Shown in pieces: positions 17,759 to 26,448 of a stretch of 64,000 nt of DNA. The notes under the pieces were generated by a model. It saw nothing but the letters and a program-made list of their open reading frames with translations. It did not search any database and was not told the origin of the DNA. The position numbers were made by a program, and so were the translations under genes. The number at the start of each line of letters is the position of its first letter. Position 1 is the stretch's first letter. The stretch covers positions 124,001 to 188,000 of the forward strand of contig CACJQM010000003.1 in NCBI GenBank assembly GCA_902595555.1, written 5' to 3'. This DNA is from an uncultured Bacteroidota bacterium (GTDB lineage: Bacteria; Bacteroidota; Bacteroidia; Flavobacteriales; Flavobacteriaceae).

Positions 17759-19856
17759 AAAATTCGTCAGGAATCTCTTCGTTAACAATAACTTGGTCAG
17801 CCTCAATTACAATTGTTTGCGGACCTGTTATAATTTCTCTTTTAAATGCAAACTTAACACCATCAACTTCTTTGTAATCGGAAAACTTAGTAATTGTTTT
17901 TACCTCATTACCCATTGCTACAGTAGTTTCCTCAGTCATGATTAGAAGACCTGAATCAGCCTCGTAAAATCTAAACGAATTCTCTTTCACTTGAACTTTG
18001 TAGATATCTTTTCCATCAACAGGGGATAAACTTACTATTTTAGCAGAACTATCATCAAGATAGATTTCTTCAAAAAGTCCCTTTTTTTCTTTTTGCTCAT
18101 TTTTTTGCTCATCTTCATATGGGATTTTTTGACCCATTTGCTGTATATATCCATCTTCACCATTAAATTTTTGGGTCATTAAAGTACCCATATTAGGTAC
18201 TGACATTTCCATTGATGATTTATTTGGATATTTTTCTTTAATTATAGCATTAGGTTTAAAAGGAGCTCCAGGAATTGTTACTGCTGCTGTAATTGAAATT
18301 GAAGTCACACCATTTAACTTGTCAACTCCACCAATAGCATTTAAGTGATTATCAAAAATATTTTTAACTGTTACACTAGCATCAATTTCTTTAGCAAAAA
18401 CAGGTTTGTCAATTTGAATTCCAACTTTATTAAAATAATTTACTGGAATTAAATTGCCTTTGTACTCAATTTTTTCAAGCTTATCAGCTACATCAACACC
18501 CTTGCCAACTACTATTATTCTCAAATTTTCAGGCTTAAGATATTTTTTGGCTACTCTTTTTACATCTTCTTTAGAAACTGCATTAATCTTCTCTATAAAT
18601 GTTTCATAAAAATTATCAGGAAGATTTAGTGTTTTAATATTAACTGCAAAATCAGCTAATAGTGATTTATTTTCAGTTGACATTATAAAATTACCCAAGT
18701 ATTTAGCCTTGGCAGTTGCTAGCATTTCATCACTAACAAATTCATCTCTAATTTTATTTATTTCTTTCAGTGTTTCTACAACTGCACTATCCGTAACTGC
18801 ATTTCTAACAGATGTTGTTGCCCTAAAGGTTGCACTAGTCCATTTGTTTCGTGCTATTGAACTTCTAGCCCCGTATGTCCAACCATTTTCCTCTCTTAAG
18901 TTCATATTCAGGTAGCTATTAAATGCACCACCTAAAATATAGTTTGCAACAAGTGCAGCATGGTGATCTTCGCTGTTAGTCTGCAAATTTGTAATATTTA
19001 GAACTGCCAATTCAGATTGTACAGCATCAGGCATATCAACAAAATTTATCTGAGTTGAGGCTACATCTTTAGGATTTTCAATTATTGAACTGGATTTATT
19101 TTTTGAAGGTTTCCATTTCTTAAAATATTTAGAAACCAAATCTTTAATTTCATCAACTTCAACATCACCAGAAACAACCATATAAGCATTGTTGGGATTG
19201 AACATTTGTTCGTAATTAGCTTGAATATCATTGATAGTTACATTATTAATGCTTTCTTCTGTACTGAACTCACCATAAGGGTGGTCAGTCGAATATGTTA
19301 AAATACCAGTAACTCTTTGAGCAATAGCTGCTGGACTATTTTCCTCCGACTTAAGCCCAGTAATTAATTTATCTTTTTCTTTGTCTAGCTCTTCTTGATC
19401 GAAATTTGGGTTTAATGCAGCATCAGAAAGAAGTTCAATAATTCTTTCTTTATGTTTGGATAGACCATTGGCATATGCAAAACCCATCCCCATAGAAATA
19501 GTTGCACCCAGATAATCTACTTCCTCATTAAAGACATCTTTACTTACATTTGAAGACCCTTCTCCAAATAATGCACTTGAGAGTTGACTTAATCCAGATT
19601 TATCTCCTTCATTAGTTGGTGGATTATCAATTGAAATTCTTAAGCTAAATGTTGGTAGTTTCTTATTTTCAACTACAATCACTGTTAATCCATTTTTTAG
19701 AGTGAAAATGGTGGGTTCTTTTAAATCGATTGTAGGTGTTTTTCCTTGTTTAGGTTGAACACTTCTATCGATTGGTTTTACATAATCACTTTCCTGACTA
19801 TAAATATTAATTGTGAATATTAAAGTTAGGATGAATAATAATTTTACTTTTTTCAT
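17751..19856 (-). CDS. M16 family peptidase-like protein, non-catalytic partner
   Basis: The 701-residue protein has a signal peptide (about 1-20, ending IYSQ) and two M16 half-domains (about 45-250 and 255-470). In the first, where the active partner has HxxEH, the sequence reads GLSQLSSALFGEG, so the zinc ligands are missing. A C-terminal extension (about 490-701) resembles an outer-membrane lipoprotein-sorting-like beta fold. It follows a catalytic M16 gene by 5 bases. Heterodimers of one active and one inactive M16 subunit are a known arrangement, and a periplasmic peptide-degrading role is likely. Confidence 0.9.
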   Translation of the reverse strand: MKKVKLLFILTLIFTINIYSQESDYVKPIDRSVQPKQGKTPTIDLKEPTIFTLKNGLTVIVVENKKLPTFSLRISIDNPPTNEGDKSGLSQLSSALFGEGSSNVSKDVFNEEVDYLGATISMGMGFAYANGLSKHKERIIELLSDAALNPNFDQEELDKEKDKLITGLKSEENSPAAIAQRVTGILTYSTDHPYGEFSTEESINNVTINDIQANYEQMFNPNNAYMVVSGDVEVDEIKDLVSKYFKKWKPSKNKSSSIIENPKDVASTQINFVDMPDAVQSELAVLNITNLQTNSEDHHAALVANYILGGAFNSYLNMNLREENGWTYGARSSIARNKWTSATFRATTSVRNAVTDSAVVETLKEINKIRDEFVSDEMLATAKAKYLGNFIMSTENKSLLADFAVNIKTLNLPDNFYETFIEKINAVSKEDVKRVAKKYLKPENLRIIVVGKGVDVADKLEKIEYKGNLIPVNYFNKVGIQIDKPVFAKEIDASVTVKNIFDNHLNAIGGVDKLNGVTSISITAAVTIPGAPFKPNAIIKEKYPNKSSMEMSVPNMGTLMTQKFNGEDGYIQQMGQKIPYEDEQKNEQKEKKGLFEEIYLDDSSAKIVSLSPVDGKDIYKVQVKENSFRFYEADSGLLIMTEETTVAMGNEVKTITKFSDYKEVDGVKFAFKREIITGPQTIVIEADQVIVNEEIPDEFFN

Positions 19857-19861
19857 ATTTT

Positions 19862-21175
19862 TTATTTTTTTGGAAGGTAATCCACTTCAACTCTTTGATT
19901 TTTATTTAGATATTTATTTGCAACTTCTTTTATTTCTTCTCTTGTGATACTTCTATAAATATTAATTTGATCATTGACAACATTGATATCACCATATAAC
20001 ATGTGGGATCTTGCAAGACTATTAGCTATACCTTCAATTCTTGTATTACTTTGAATAAATTGAACTTCGAATTGATTTTTTACTTTTTCATATTCTCGTT
20101 CAGAAATTAATTCTGACTTTATTTTTTCTATTTCTTCATCCATTGTTGACATTAACTTTTCAAGCGATGTATCACCTACTGGTAATGAAATCATCAAATA
20201 TTTTCCATAATCTTCTTGAGGTTGATTAAAAGCAAGTACTTGTAATGCTAGCTTTTCATCGTCTACCATTCTTTTAAACATCCTTGAACTTTTCCCACCT
20301 GTTAAGACAGCTGAAATATATTGTAGAACGTATGAATCTCGATTTTTCATGCTAGGTGTTCGATACAGGAAAGCTTTAGCTGGAATTTGGATATTACTAT
20401 CATACTCAGTCAACTTTATTGTCTCAGTAATTGGATCTTCTACAATCGTCTGCCTAACTGGAACAGGGCCATTATTAGGTATGTCACCAAAATATCCTTC
20501 AACCAGTTTTTTAGTGTTATCAATATCTATATCACCAGCAACTACTAAAACTGCATTATTTGGATTATTCCATTGATTATTAAACTCGATAAATTCATCT
20601 AATTTAGCTGCATCAAGATCTTCCATACTACCTATAACAGACCTTCTATAAGGATGTTTTTTATATAAATATGGGTCAACAGCTGTCCCATATATTAAAG
20701 CTCCATAAGGGGCATTATCAATCCTTTGTCTTTTTTCTTCTTTAACAACTTCATTTTGAGTATCAACACCAATCTGATTAATTATTGGATGAAGCATTCT
20801 TTCACTTTCCATCCATAGCCCTAGCTCTAAACTATTTGATGGAAATGTTTCGTAATAATAAGTTCTATCATGCGAAGTATTCGCATTATTTGATCCACCG
20901 TTAGATGAAACAATATCAAACCATTTTCCTCTTTCAATGTTTTTTGTTCCTTCAAAGAGTAAATGTTCAAAAAAATGTGCAAATCCAGTTCTACCTTCAA
21001 CTTCATCTTTTGCACCAACATGATACATCACAGATACAGTGACTACAGGAGAGCTGTTTTCCTGATGGAGAATAACATCAAGACCATTGTCTAATGTATA
21101 TAATTCATAATCAATTGATTGTGCACTAATATTAAACGCAAATAATGTAAGTAAGTAGTGTAAGTAATTTTTCAT
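19862..21175 (-). CDS. M16 family zinc metallopeptidase
   Basis: This is the catalytic member of the pair, with 437 residues. A signal peptide (about 1-18, ending ISAQ) is followed by two M16 half-domains. The inverted zinc motif HxxEH is present as HFFEHLLFEGT near 67, with the distal Glu expected in the region NEVVKEEKRQR. The second half (about 190-437) includes NNAVLVVAGDIDID and the C-terminal YLNKNQRVEVDYLPKK. It resembles pitrilysin/PqqL-type enzymes that degrade peptides in the periplasm. It is the first gene of a two-gene operon. Confidence 0.93.
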   Translation of the reverse strand: MKNYLHYLLTLFAFNISAQSIDYELYTLDNGLDVILHQENSSPVVTVSVMYHVGAKDEVEGRTGFAHFFEHLLFEGTKNIERGKWFDIVSSNGGSNNANTSHDRTYYYETFPSNSLELGLWMESERMLHPIINQIGVDTQNEVVKEEKRQRIDNAPYGALIYGTAVDPYLYKKHPYRRSVIGSMEDLDAAKLDEFIEFNNQWNNPNNAVLVVAGDIDIDNTKKLVEGYFGDIPNNGPVPVRQTIVEDPITETIKLTEYDSNIQIPAKAFLYRTPSMKNRDSYVLQYISAVLTGGKSSRMFKRMVDDEKLALQVLAFNQPQEDYGKYLMISLPVGDTSLEKLMSTMDEEIEKIKSELISEREYEKVKNQFEVQFIQSNTRIEGIANSLARSHMLYGDINVVNDQINIYRSITREEIKEVANKYLNKNQRVEVDYLPKK

Positions 21176-21280
21176 AGGATCGTGAATTTAACAATAAATA
21201 ATAACATTTAAAGAAATAAAAATAACGTGTACTTAAATTACATAGTTTTTATCATGTAAAATGTTATTTAAACATAAGAT

Positions 21281-21309
21281 TTGAAAATAATATTAAATCT
21301 GTATATTTG
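21281..21309 (+). promoter_or_regulatory. Promoter of rplU-rpmA
   Basis: TTG at 21281-21283, an 18-base spacer and TATATTTG at 21302-21309 match both halves of the Bacteroidota sigma-A promoter. The leader to the rplU ATG is about 40 bases and holds an AT-only 9-bp inverted repeat (21316-21324 with 21336-21344). Confidence 0.75.
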
Positions 21310-21352
21310 CCCCGCAATTATTAATATATTCTTATTTAATAATTAAAATATT

Positions 21353-21775
21353 ATGAATGCAATTGTTAAAATTTCAGGAAAACAATTCAAAGTTGCTAAG
21401 GACACTAAGTTGTTTGTAAATAGAATTGATGCAAAAGAAGGATCAAAAGTTTCTTTTGATGATGTTTTGTTAATCGACAATGGTTCAAAAGTTATTGTTG
21501 GTAACCCTGTTGTTAAAGATGCCTCTGTTGAAGCTAAGGTTCTAAAGCATTTAAAGGATGATAAAGTAATTGTATTTAAAAAGAAAAGAAGAAAAGGTTA
21601 CAGAGTAAAAAATGGACATCGTCAGTCACTTACTGAAATAATCATAGAAAAAGTAACCGAAAAAACTGCTAAGGCTAAACCAGCTAAAAAATCTGAGGAG
21701 AGTAAAGCTCCAAAAGCAAAAAAAGCTGCCCCAAAGGCAAAAAAAGCTGCCCCAAAAGCAAAATCTAAAAAGTAA
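21353..21775 (+). CDS. rplU: 50S ribosomal protein L21 with Lys/Ala-rich tail
   Basis: This is large-subunit protein bL21. Residues 1-103 are the conserved domain (MNAIVKISGKQFKVAKDTKL, then KRRKGYRVKNGHRQSLTEI). The last 37 residues form a basic tail containing three PKAKKAA-like units encoded by a 21-bp tandem repeat. The E. coli protein ends at about 103 residues, so the tail is an addition. Such tails occur in many Bacteroidota L21 proteins. It is followed after 6 bases by rpmA. Confidence 0.97.
   Translation: MNAIVKISGKQFKVAKDTKLFVNRIDAKEGSKVSFDDVLLIDNGSKVIVGNPVVKDASVEAKVLKHLKDDKVIVFKKKRRKGYRVKNGHRQSLTEIIIEKVTEKTAKAKPAKKSEESKAPKAKKAAPKAKKAAPKAKSKK
21710..21771 (+). repeat. 21-bp tandem repeat in the L21 tail
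   Basis: Two nearly perfect 21-base units (21710-21730 and 21731-21751, one A/G difference) and a third partial unit encode PKAKKAA repeats. The unit is in frame, so a gain or loss would only change tail length. Confidence 0.85.
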
Positions 21776-21781
21776 AATAAT

Positions 21782-22039
21782 ATGGCACATAAAAAAGGAG
21801 TAGGTAGTTCCAAAAACGGTAGAGAGTCAGAATCTAAAAGACTTGGAGTTAAAATTTTTGGTGGTCAAAAAGCTATCGCCGGTAATATTATAGTTAGACA
21901 AAGAGGAACAAAGCATAAAGCCGGGGATAATGTTTATCTTGGAAAAGATCATACATTACATGCGAAAGTTGATGGAATCGTAAAATTCACTAAGAAAAAA
22001 GACGATAAATCTTTCGTATCTATTGTTCCAGAAGCATAA
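21782..22039 (+). CDS. rpmA: 50S ribosomal protein L27
   Basis: This is bL27, whose N-terminus reaches the peptidyl-transferase centre. The 85-residue protein begins [20 protein letters not shown] directly, with no cleavable Firmicutes-type extension, and carries [21 protein letters not shown] and the C-terminal FVSIVPEA. Length is standard. It forms an operon with rplU. Confidence 0.98.
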   Translation: MAHKKGVGSSKNGRESESKRLGVKIFGGQKAIAGNIIVRQRGTKHKAGDNVYLGKDHTLHAKVDGIVKFTKKKDDKSFVSIVPEA

Positions 22040-22068
22040 ATCAATATATTTCTATATTTAAAACTTGT

Positions 22069-22686
22069 ATGCCTTTACAAGTCAGTAAATCATTTTTCAA
22101 AAACATCAATTTGTCTATTTGGAATATAGATGAATCAGAAGATTTTTTTCTATCACAAATCAATTTAACTGAAAATTGTAAAAAAAGACTTGAATTAATC
22201 AAATCCCCCCAAAAAAGAAATCAATTTTTATCAGTCAGAAGTTTAATTAAGCTAAACGATGTTCAGTTGAATGATCTATATTATGATGAATTCGGTGCCC
22301 CTTACCTAAAATCGAACAAATACATATCAATAAGTCACACAAATAATTTTAGTGCTATTGCAATTTCTAATAATCCAGTTGGTGTTGATATTGAACACTA
22401 CAGAGAAAAAATCAAAAAAATAAAGCATAAATTCATAAATCATGCTGAAACCAAGTTAATTGACATTAATTCAGTTAGGGATTTAACTGTATTGTGGACT
22501 GTAAAAGAATCAATTTATAAATTATATAAAAAACAAGGTTTAAGTTTCAAAAATAATATCAAGATTAAGTCTGTTAGTGATGATTTTAAAAATTGCTCAA
22601 TTTTAGTAGAAGATCTTGATAAAAAATCTTTTTTTAATTCAGAAAATATTATTCATTCAGACTACATTTGTTCAATAGTTAAGTAA
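22069..22686 (+). CDS. 4'-phosphopantetheinyl transferase superfamily protein
   Basis: The enzyme transfers phosphopantetheine from CoA to a carrier-protein serine. The 205-residue protein has the Sfp-type motifs: ISISHTNNF near 85, the Mg-binding GVDIEHYREK near 104, and WTVKESIYKLYKKQG near 145. Size and motif spacing agree with a stand-alone transferase for acyl or peptidyl carrier proteins. It starts 29 bases after rpmA and ends two bases before pnuC, so it may head or share the salvage-gene operon. The carrier partner is not in the window. Confidence 0.87.
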   Translation: MPLQVSKSFFKNINLSIWNIDESEDFFLSQINLTENCKKRLELIKSPQKRNQFLSVRSLIKLNDVQLNDLYYDEFGAPYLKSNKYISISHTNNFSAIAISNNPVGVDIEHYREKIKKIKHKFINHAETKLIDINSVRDLTVLWTVKESIYKLYKKQGLSFKNNIKIKSVSDDFKNCSILVEDLDKKSFFNSENIIHSDYICSIVK

Positions 22687-22687
22687 G

Positions 22688-23320
22688 ATGAATGAAATTT
22701 TAAATTTCTTGTTTCAGCAATATGGAAGCTATTCACAGGTCGATATTGGACTAGAAATATTTGCAGTATTTTTTGGTTTTCTCTCAGTTTGGTTTTCAAA
22801 AAACAATAATGTTTTAGTTTTTCCAACAGGCTTAATCAACACATCCATATTTGTTTATTTATTATTTAAATGGGAGCTTTTAGGAGATATGATTATAAAT
22901 GCTTACTATTTTGTTGTAAGTATTTACGGTTGGTATTATTGGACAAGAAAAAATTCTAATAACGATTATACCCCAATCTCAAAGGTTAACTACAACGACC
23001 AAAAAATAATTTTAGTAATATCAATATTATCAGCAATTTTTGTCTCTTTAATGTATACTGTTTTCAATAAGTGGAGTGGACTAGTTTCTTACATAGACAT
23101 ATTAACTACATCAATATTTTTTGCTGGTATGTGGTTAATGGCTCGAAGAAAAATTGAAAGCTGGATTTTTTGGATAATTGGAGATATTATTTCAACTCCA
23201 TTATATCTATATAAAGGTTTGACTTTCACTAGTTTTCAATACTTTATTTTTACCTTTATCGCCATTGCAGGATACTATAAATGGAAAAGTATTTACAACA
23301 GGATAAATCAGATTGTTTAA
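22688..23320 (+). CDS. pnuC: Nicotinamide riboside/mononucleotide transporter PnuC
   Basis: This inner-membrane facilitator of the PnuC family imports NAD precursors. The 210-residue protein has about seven helices, with the family-specific region GLINTSIFVYLLFKWELLGD, the aromatic YGWYYWTR near 80 and the C-terminal GDIISTPLYLYKGL / GYYKWK. It overlaps the NadR-like kinase gene by 40 bases. Transport by PnuC is driven by intracellular phosphorylation, so the pairing supports nicotinamide riboside as substrate. Related PnuT proteins carry thiamine and look similar; the kinase neighbour argues for PnuC. Confidence 0.9.
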   Translation: MNEILNFLFQQYGSYSQVDIGLEIFAVFFGFLSVWFSKNNNVLVFPTGLINTSIFVYLLFKWELLGDMIINAYYFVVSIYGWYYWTRKNSNNDYTPISKVNYNDQKIILVISILSAIFVSLMYTVFNKWSGLVSYIDILTTSIFFAGMWLMARRKIESWIFWIIGDIISTPLYLYKGLTFTSFQYFIFTFIAIAGYYKWKSIYNRINQIV

Positions 23321-23847
23321 AAGTTGTTTTGTTTGGACCTGAGTCTACAGGAAAATCCTCCTTGGCAAAAGAATTAGCAGATCATTACAATACATTATAT
23401 GTTGATGAATTCGCAAGGAACTATTTGCAAAAAAAATGGGACAGGTATCAATTAGCCTGTGAGCTAAAAGATATAATACCAATAGCTAAAGGACAGATGA
23501 AAAATGAAAACATTATTGCAAAAAAGACAACTAAAATACTTTTTTGTGATACTGATCTTTTAACTACGGCTACATATTCAAAATTGTATTTTAATGGATA
23601 CTGTGATCCTGATTTACAAGAGAGTGCAATTAAAAATCATTATGATTTATATCTTCTAATGGACATAGATATACCGTGGGTCAAGGATGATTTGAGGGAT
23701 AGGCCTAATGATAGAAAAGTTTTTTTTAATTCATTTAAAAATTCACTGGACTTTAATAAAAAAAAATATTCTGTCATCTCTGGAAATTTTCAAAAAAGAA
23801 AAGAAATGGCGATTGATTTAATAAACAATTTGCTAAATTTGCAATGA
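23281..23847 (+). CDS. NadR-like ribosylnicotinamide kinase (AAA ATPase)
   Basis: The 188-residue protein corresponds to the kinase domain of NadR, which phosphorylates nicotinamide riboside to NMN and traps it in the cell. The P-loop is FGPESTGKSSLAKELA near 20, followed by YVDEFARNYL, ILFCDTDLLTT and DLRDRPNDRKVFF. The DNA-binding and adenylyltransferase domains of full NadR are absent. The start ATG lies 40 bases inside pnuC and is the only suitable start before the P-loop. The stop overlaps the next ORF as ATGA. Confidence 0.88.
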   Translation: MEKYLQQDKSDCLKVVLFGPESTGKSSLAKELADHYNTLYVDEFARNYLQKKWDRYQLACELKDIIPIAKGQMKNENIIAKKTTKILFCDTDLLTTATYSKLYFNGYCDPDLQESAIKNHYDLYLLMDIDIPWVKDDLRDRPNDRKVFFNSFKNSLDFNKKKYSVISGNFQKRKEMAIDLINNLLNLQ

Positions 23848-24179
23848 TTTTCAGAGGAATGTCAAAAAAATTAATTGTTTCCCTTTTTATTTTTTCAGTA
23901 ACTATTCCGTATGCGGCAACTGTTATGCATATTTTTATGCACTCACACGATCATTCATATGAAACACATCATTCTTATTTTGAAGGGATTCATCAAGCTG
24001 AGGAAGAATGTACTTTATGTTATTTACTAACAAATCCATTAAATAACTTTATTTTTCCATTTGTTTCAATATTGATTATTCTATTTTATAATAATCTAAT
24101 AGTATCTAACAAATTAAACTTTAAATTTTCAAATCAACTTATTATTCATTTACGTGGTCCACCTAGTTTGTCTTTTTAA
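23844..24179 (+). CDS. Small His-rich membrane protein preceding a metal-type TBDR
   Basis: I recognise no named family. The 111-residue protein has a signal or membrane segment (about 8-30), then a short His-rich exposed stretch (MHIFMHSHDHSYETHHSYF) and ECTLCYLL with a CxxC pair. A second membrane segment (about 72-92) and a tail ending RGPPSLSF follow. The ATG at 23844 overlaps the kinase stop (ATGA), and an internal ATG at 23859 is an alternative. It lies 41 bases before a TBDR with long His/Asp tracts. His and Cys content and position suggest metal sensing or handling, by inference only. Confidence 0.65.
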   Translation: MIFRGMSKKLIVSLFIFSVTIPYAATVMHIFMHSHDHSYETHHSYFEGIHQAEEECTLCYLLTNPLNNFIFPFVSILIILFYNNLIVSNKLNFKFSNQLIIHLRGPPSLSF

Positions 24180-24220
24180 GTAAAACAAACAATAAAAATC
24201 AATTAACGTAAATAAATAAA

Positions 24221-26317
24221 ATGAAAAATATATATAAAATTATTTTAGGATTAGTATTAATCTTAAACTATAATCAAACGAATTCACAAGAGGCTACTAA
24301 TGATACAATTGTACCTGTTTCATTAGAAGGAGTTGTTGTTTCAACACCATTTAGTGAGTCTGTTGAAAACAACGTAATCAGCGTTGATAAAGTTAATTTA
24401 GGAGACCTTGGCTTTTTGAAAAGCCAATCAATCCCTAAAGCTCTTTATAATGTTCCTGGTGTGTCATTTGTATCGACTGGACCAGGAATTCAGAAACCCA
24501 TAATTAGAGGTTTAAGTGGTAACAGAGTTGTTACTGTTTACCAGGGCATTAGATTTGAAAATATGCAATGGGGTGATGAACATGGATTAGAGATTCATAC
24601 ATCAGGTATTTCATCTATTGAAGTAATAAAAGGTCCAATGTCAGTACTTTATGGAAGCGATGCTATTGGTGGAGTTTTATACATAACACCTGAAAGATAT
24701 CTTTCAGAAAATGGCTTGAAGGTCGATATTGAAAGTCTATACAATGCAAATTATTCTGGAATTAACTCATCTGTTGGGTTAAATACTAAGATCAATAAAT
24801 TTAGTTTATTGGCTAGAGCTAGTATAATTGATGCTGGAGACTATGAAAATGCAGATGGCGTTGTAGAAAATACTTGGACTGAAATGACGGACTTTAAGTT
24901 TGGTGTTGGATTTAATACAGATAATTTTGAATCAGATTTAAGATTCAATTACACAGCCACTAATTTAGGAATTCCTCATGAGGAGCATGGTGACCATGAT
25001 GACCACGATGATGACCACGATGATGATCATGATGACCATGATGACGAACATGAGGAAGAAGAGGAAAGCTATCAGGAACTAGAGAACACCATCATCAGTT
25101 GGAAAAACTCTTTAAAGTTTAATAACAAATCTGAGCTGCAAGTTACTTTAGGTCTTTCTGATAACTTAAGAAAAGAGTTTGGACACCACGAGGAACATGG
25201 AGATCATGATGATGACCATGACGATGACCATGACGATGATGACCATGATGATGATCATGATGATCATGAAGGTGAAGCACACATTGACATGCAACTTCAA
25301 ACAACATCTTTGGATTTTAAATATATCTTTCCAAAGACTGATAAATTTGAGTTCATTTTAGGTGGTAGCTTTCTAACTCAAGAAAATTCAAATTTCGGAG
25401 AAGAAGAATTAATACCTGATGCAGAAAAACAAGACTTAGGTTTTTATGGTATTTCTCATGTTCACCTGGATAATTTAGATTTGATGGTTGGTTTTAGAGG
25501 GGATAAAAGAGATATTCACACTCATGACCATCATACAAATTCTGATTTTGAAAAATCATATACAAGTTTTACTTCCTCAATTGGTCTTAAGAAAAACTTA
25601 GGTTCTTCATCCAATGTTAGATTAAACCTATCCTCTGGTTATAGAGCTCCAAATCTGTCTGAACTATTTGCAGATGGTGTTCATCATGGAACATCTAGAT
25701 ATGAAATTGGAGATGATAGGCTAGGTGTTGAGAAAAGTAATCAAATTGATTTAGTATTTAACACATTCTCTGATAAAGCTAGTTTTGGTGTTGATATGTT
25801 CTATAATTCACTTGATAATTATATTTATATAAAACCAACTGGTGGAGAAATGGATGGAATGGATTTATATAACTATGTCCAGGAGGATGCAACCCTCTTC
25901 GGAATTGAGGTAAGTCTTTCTGGAGAAACCAATTTGGATTGGTTAACTTATAATACATCCTTTGAGTACTTGAAAGGCAATGTAAAGGAGGGTGGTAACT
26001 TACCTTTCATATCGCCATTAACATTTAAATTGGATTTTGATTTAGATTTTGATAAGGCCGGAACTTATGAGATTGGTTTGGTATCTAAGGCTAATCAAAA
26101 TGAGGTTGCAGATTATGAAACAGTTACAGAATCTTACAGTCTTTTTGATGTTTCGGGATCTTACATGTTAAATATGGCAAACAATGATTTAAATTTATTT
26201 TGGTCAGTTTCAAACTTGTTTGACAAGGAATATGTTGACCATTTGTCAAGATTGAAAAACTTGAATATACATGATATGGGAAGAAATATTTCAGTTGGTT
26301 TGAAATATTCATTCTAG
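24221..26317 (+). CDS. TonB-dependent receptor with two His/Asp-rich loops, probably metal uptake
   Basis: The 698-residue outer-membrane receptor has a signal peptide (about 1-22, ending TNSQ) and a TonB-box-like LEGVVVSTPF. The plug follows (GVSFVSTGPGIQKPIIRGLS, IEVIKGPMSVLYGSDAIGGV), then a barrel ending RNISVGLKYSF. Residues 253-282 and 322-354 are almost purely His, Asp and Glu, and a third cluster (DIHTHDHHT) lies near 431. They fall between barrel strands, so they are probably external loops. Neisseria ZnuD, a zinc TBDR, also uses His-rich loops. Zinc, or another divalent metal, is the best guess. A strong terminator follows. Confidence 0.88.
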   Translation: MKNIYKIILGLVLILNYNQTNSQEATNDTIVPVSLEGVVVSTPFSESVENNVISVDKVNLGDLGFLKSQSIPKALYNVPGVSFVSTGPGIQKPIIRGLSGNRVVTVYQGIRFENMQWGDEHGLEIHTSGISSIEVIKGPMSVLYGSDAIGGVLYITPERYLSENGLKVDIESLYNANYSGINSSVGLNTKINKFSLLARASIIDAGDYENADGVVENTWTEMTDFKFGVGFNTDNFESDLRFNYTATNLGIPHEEHGDHDDHDDDHDDDHDDHDDEHEEEEESYQELENTIISWKNSLKFNNKSELQVTLGLSDNLRKEFGHHEEHGDHDDDHDDDHDDDDHDDDHDDHEGEAHIDMQLQTTSLDFKYIFPKTDKFEFILGGSFLTQENSNFGEEELIPDAEKQDLGFYGISHVHLDNLDLMVGFRGDKRDIHTHDHHTNSDFEKSYTSFTSSIGLKKNLGSSSNVRLNLSSGYRAPNLSELFADGVHHGTSRYEIGDDRLGVEKSNQIDLVFNTFSDKASFGVDMFYNSLDNYIYIKPTGGEMDGMDLYNYVQEDATLFGIEVSLSGETNLDWLTYNTSFEYLKGNVKEGGNLPFISPLTFKLDFDLDFDKAGTYEIGLVSKANQNEVADYETVTESYSLFDVSGSYMLNMANNDLNLFWSVSNLFDKEYVDHLSRLKNLNIHDMGRNISVGLKYSF
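24977..25066 (+). repeat. His/Asp-coding low-complexity tract 1
   Basis: A run of CAT/CAC and GAT/GAC codons encodes 30 residues with 8 His among Asp and Glu (HDDDHDDDHDD pattern, residues 253-282). The nearly repetitive DNA could expand or contract in multiples of three. Confidence 0.9.
25184..25282 (+). repeat. His/Asp-coding low-complexity tract 2
   Basis: A second tract encodes 33 residues with 10 His (residues 322-354). It resembles the first (both contain EEHGDHDD), suggesting duplication or shared selection for a metal-binding loop. Confidence 0.9.
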
Positions 26318-26333
26318 TTTCTAAATCATTCTT

Positions 26334-26364
26334 AAAAAAAGGGCCTTTGTGCCCTTTTTTTTTT
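26334..26364 (+). terminator. Rho-independent terminator after the His-rich TBDR
   Basis: The stem AAAAAAAGGGC / GCCCTTTTTTT has a six-base loop and is followed by a T tract, 17 bases after the receptor stop. It separates the receptor from the TPP riboswitch downstream. Confidence 0.88.
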
Positions 26365-26448
26365 AGTTTTGATGAAAATCTGGGGTGCTAAGGCTGAGAT
26401 TATACCCATTGAACCTGACAAAGTAATTTTTGTAAGGAAAATGAAACT
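26365..26448 (+). promoter_or_regulatory. TPP riboswitch (THI-box)
   Basis: The conserved core of the thiamine-pyrophosphate aptamer is present in order: TGGGGTGC at 26381, AGGCTGAGAT at 26391, TACCC near 26403 and GAACCTGA at 26411, then a shortened helix and GTAAGGAAAAT. Flanking AGTTTTGAT (26365-26373) and ATGAAACT (26441-26448) can pair as the closing P1 stem. It lies 32 bases before the start of a TonB-dependent receptor, implying repression of that receptor when thiamine pyrophosphate is plentiful. The edges are my estimate. Confidence 0.93.

Noticed and set aside
24977-25282. Repeated CATGATGAC-type DNA as a possible CRISPR or direct-repeat array
   Set aside because: No unit/spacer periodicity; the pattern is explained by His and Asp codons within an intact receptor frame.
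25179-25361. ORF of 60 aa rich in Met/Thr
   Set aside because: Shadow frame of the His/Asp tract (out-of-frame reading of GATGAC repeats).
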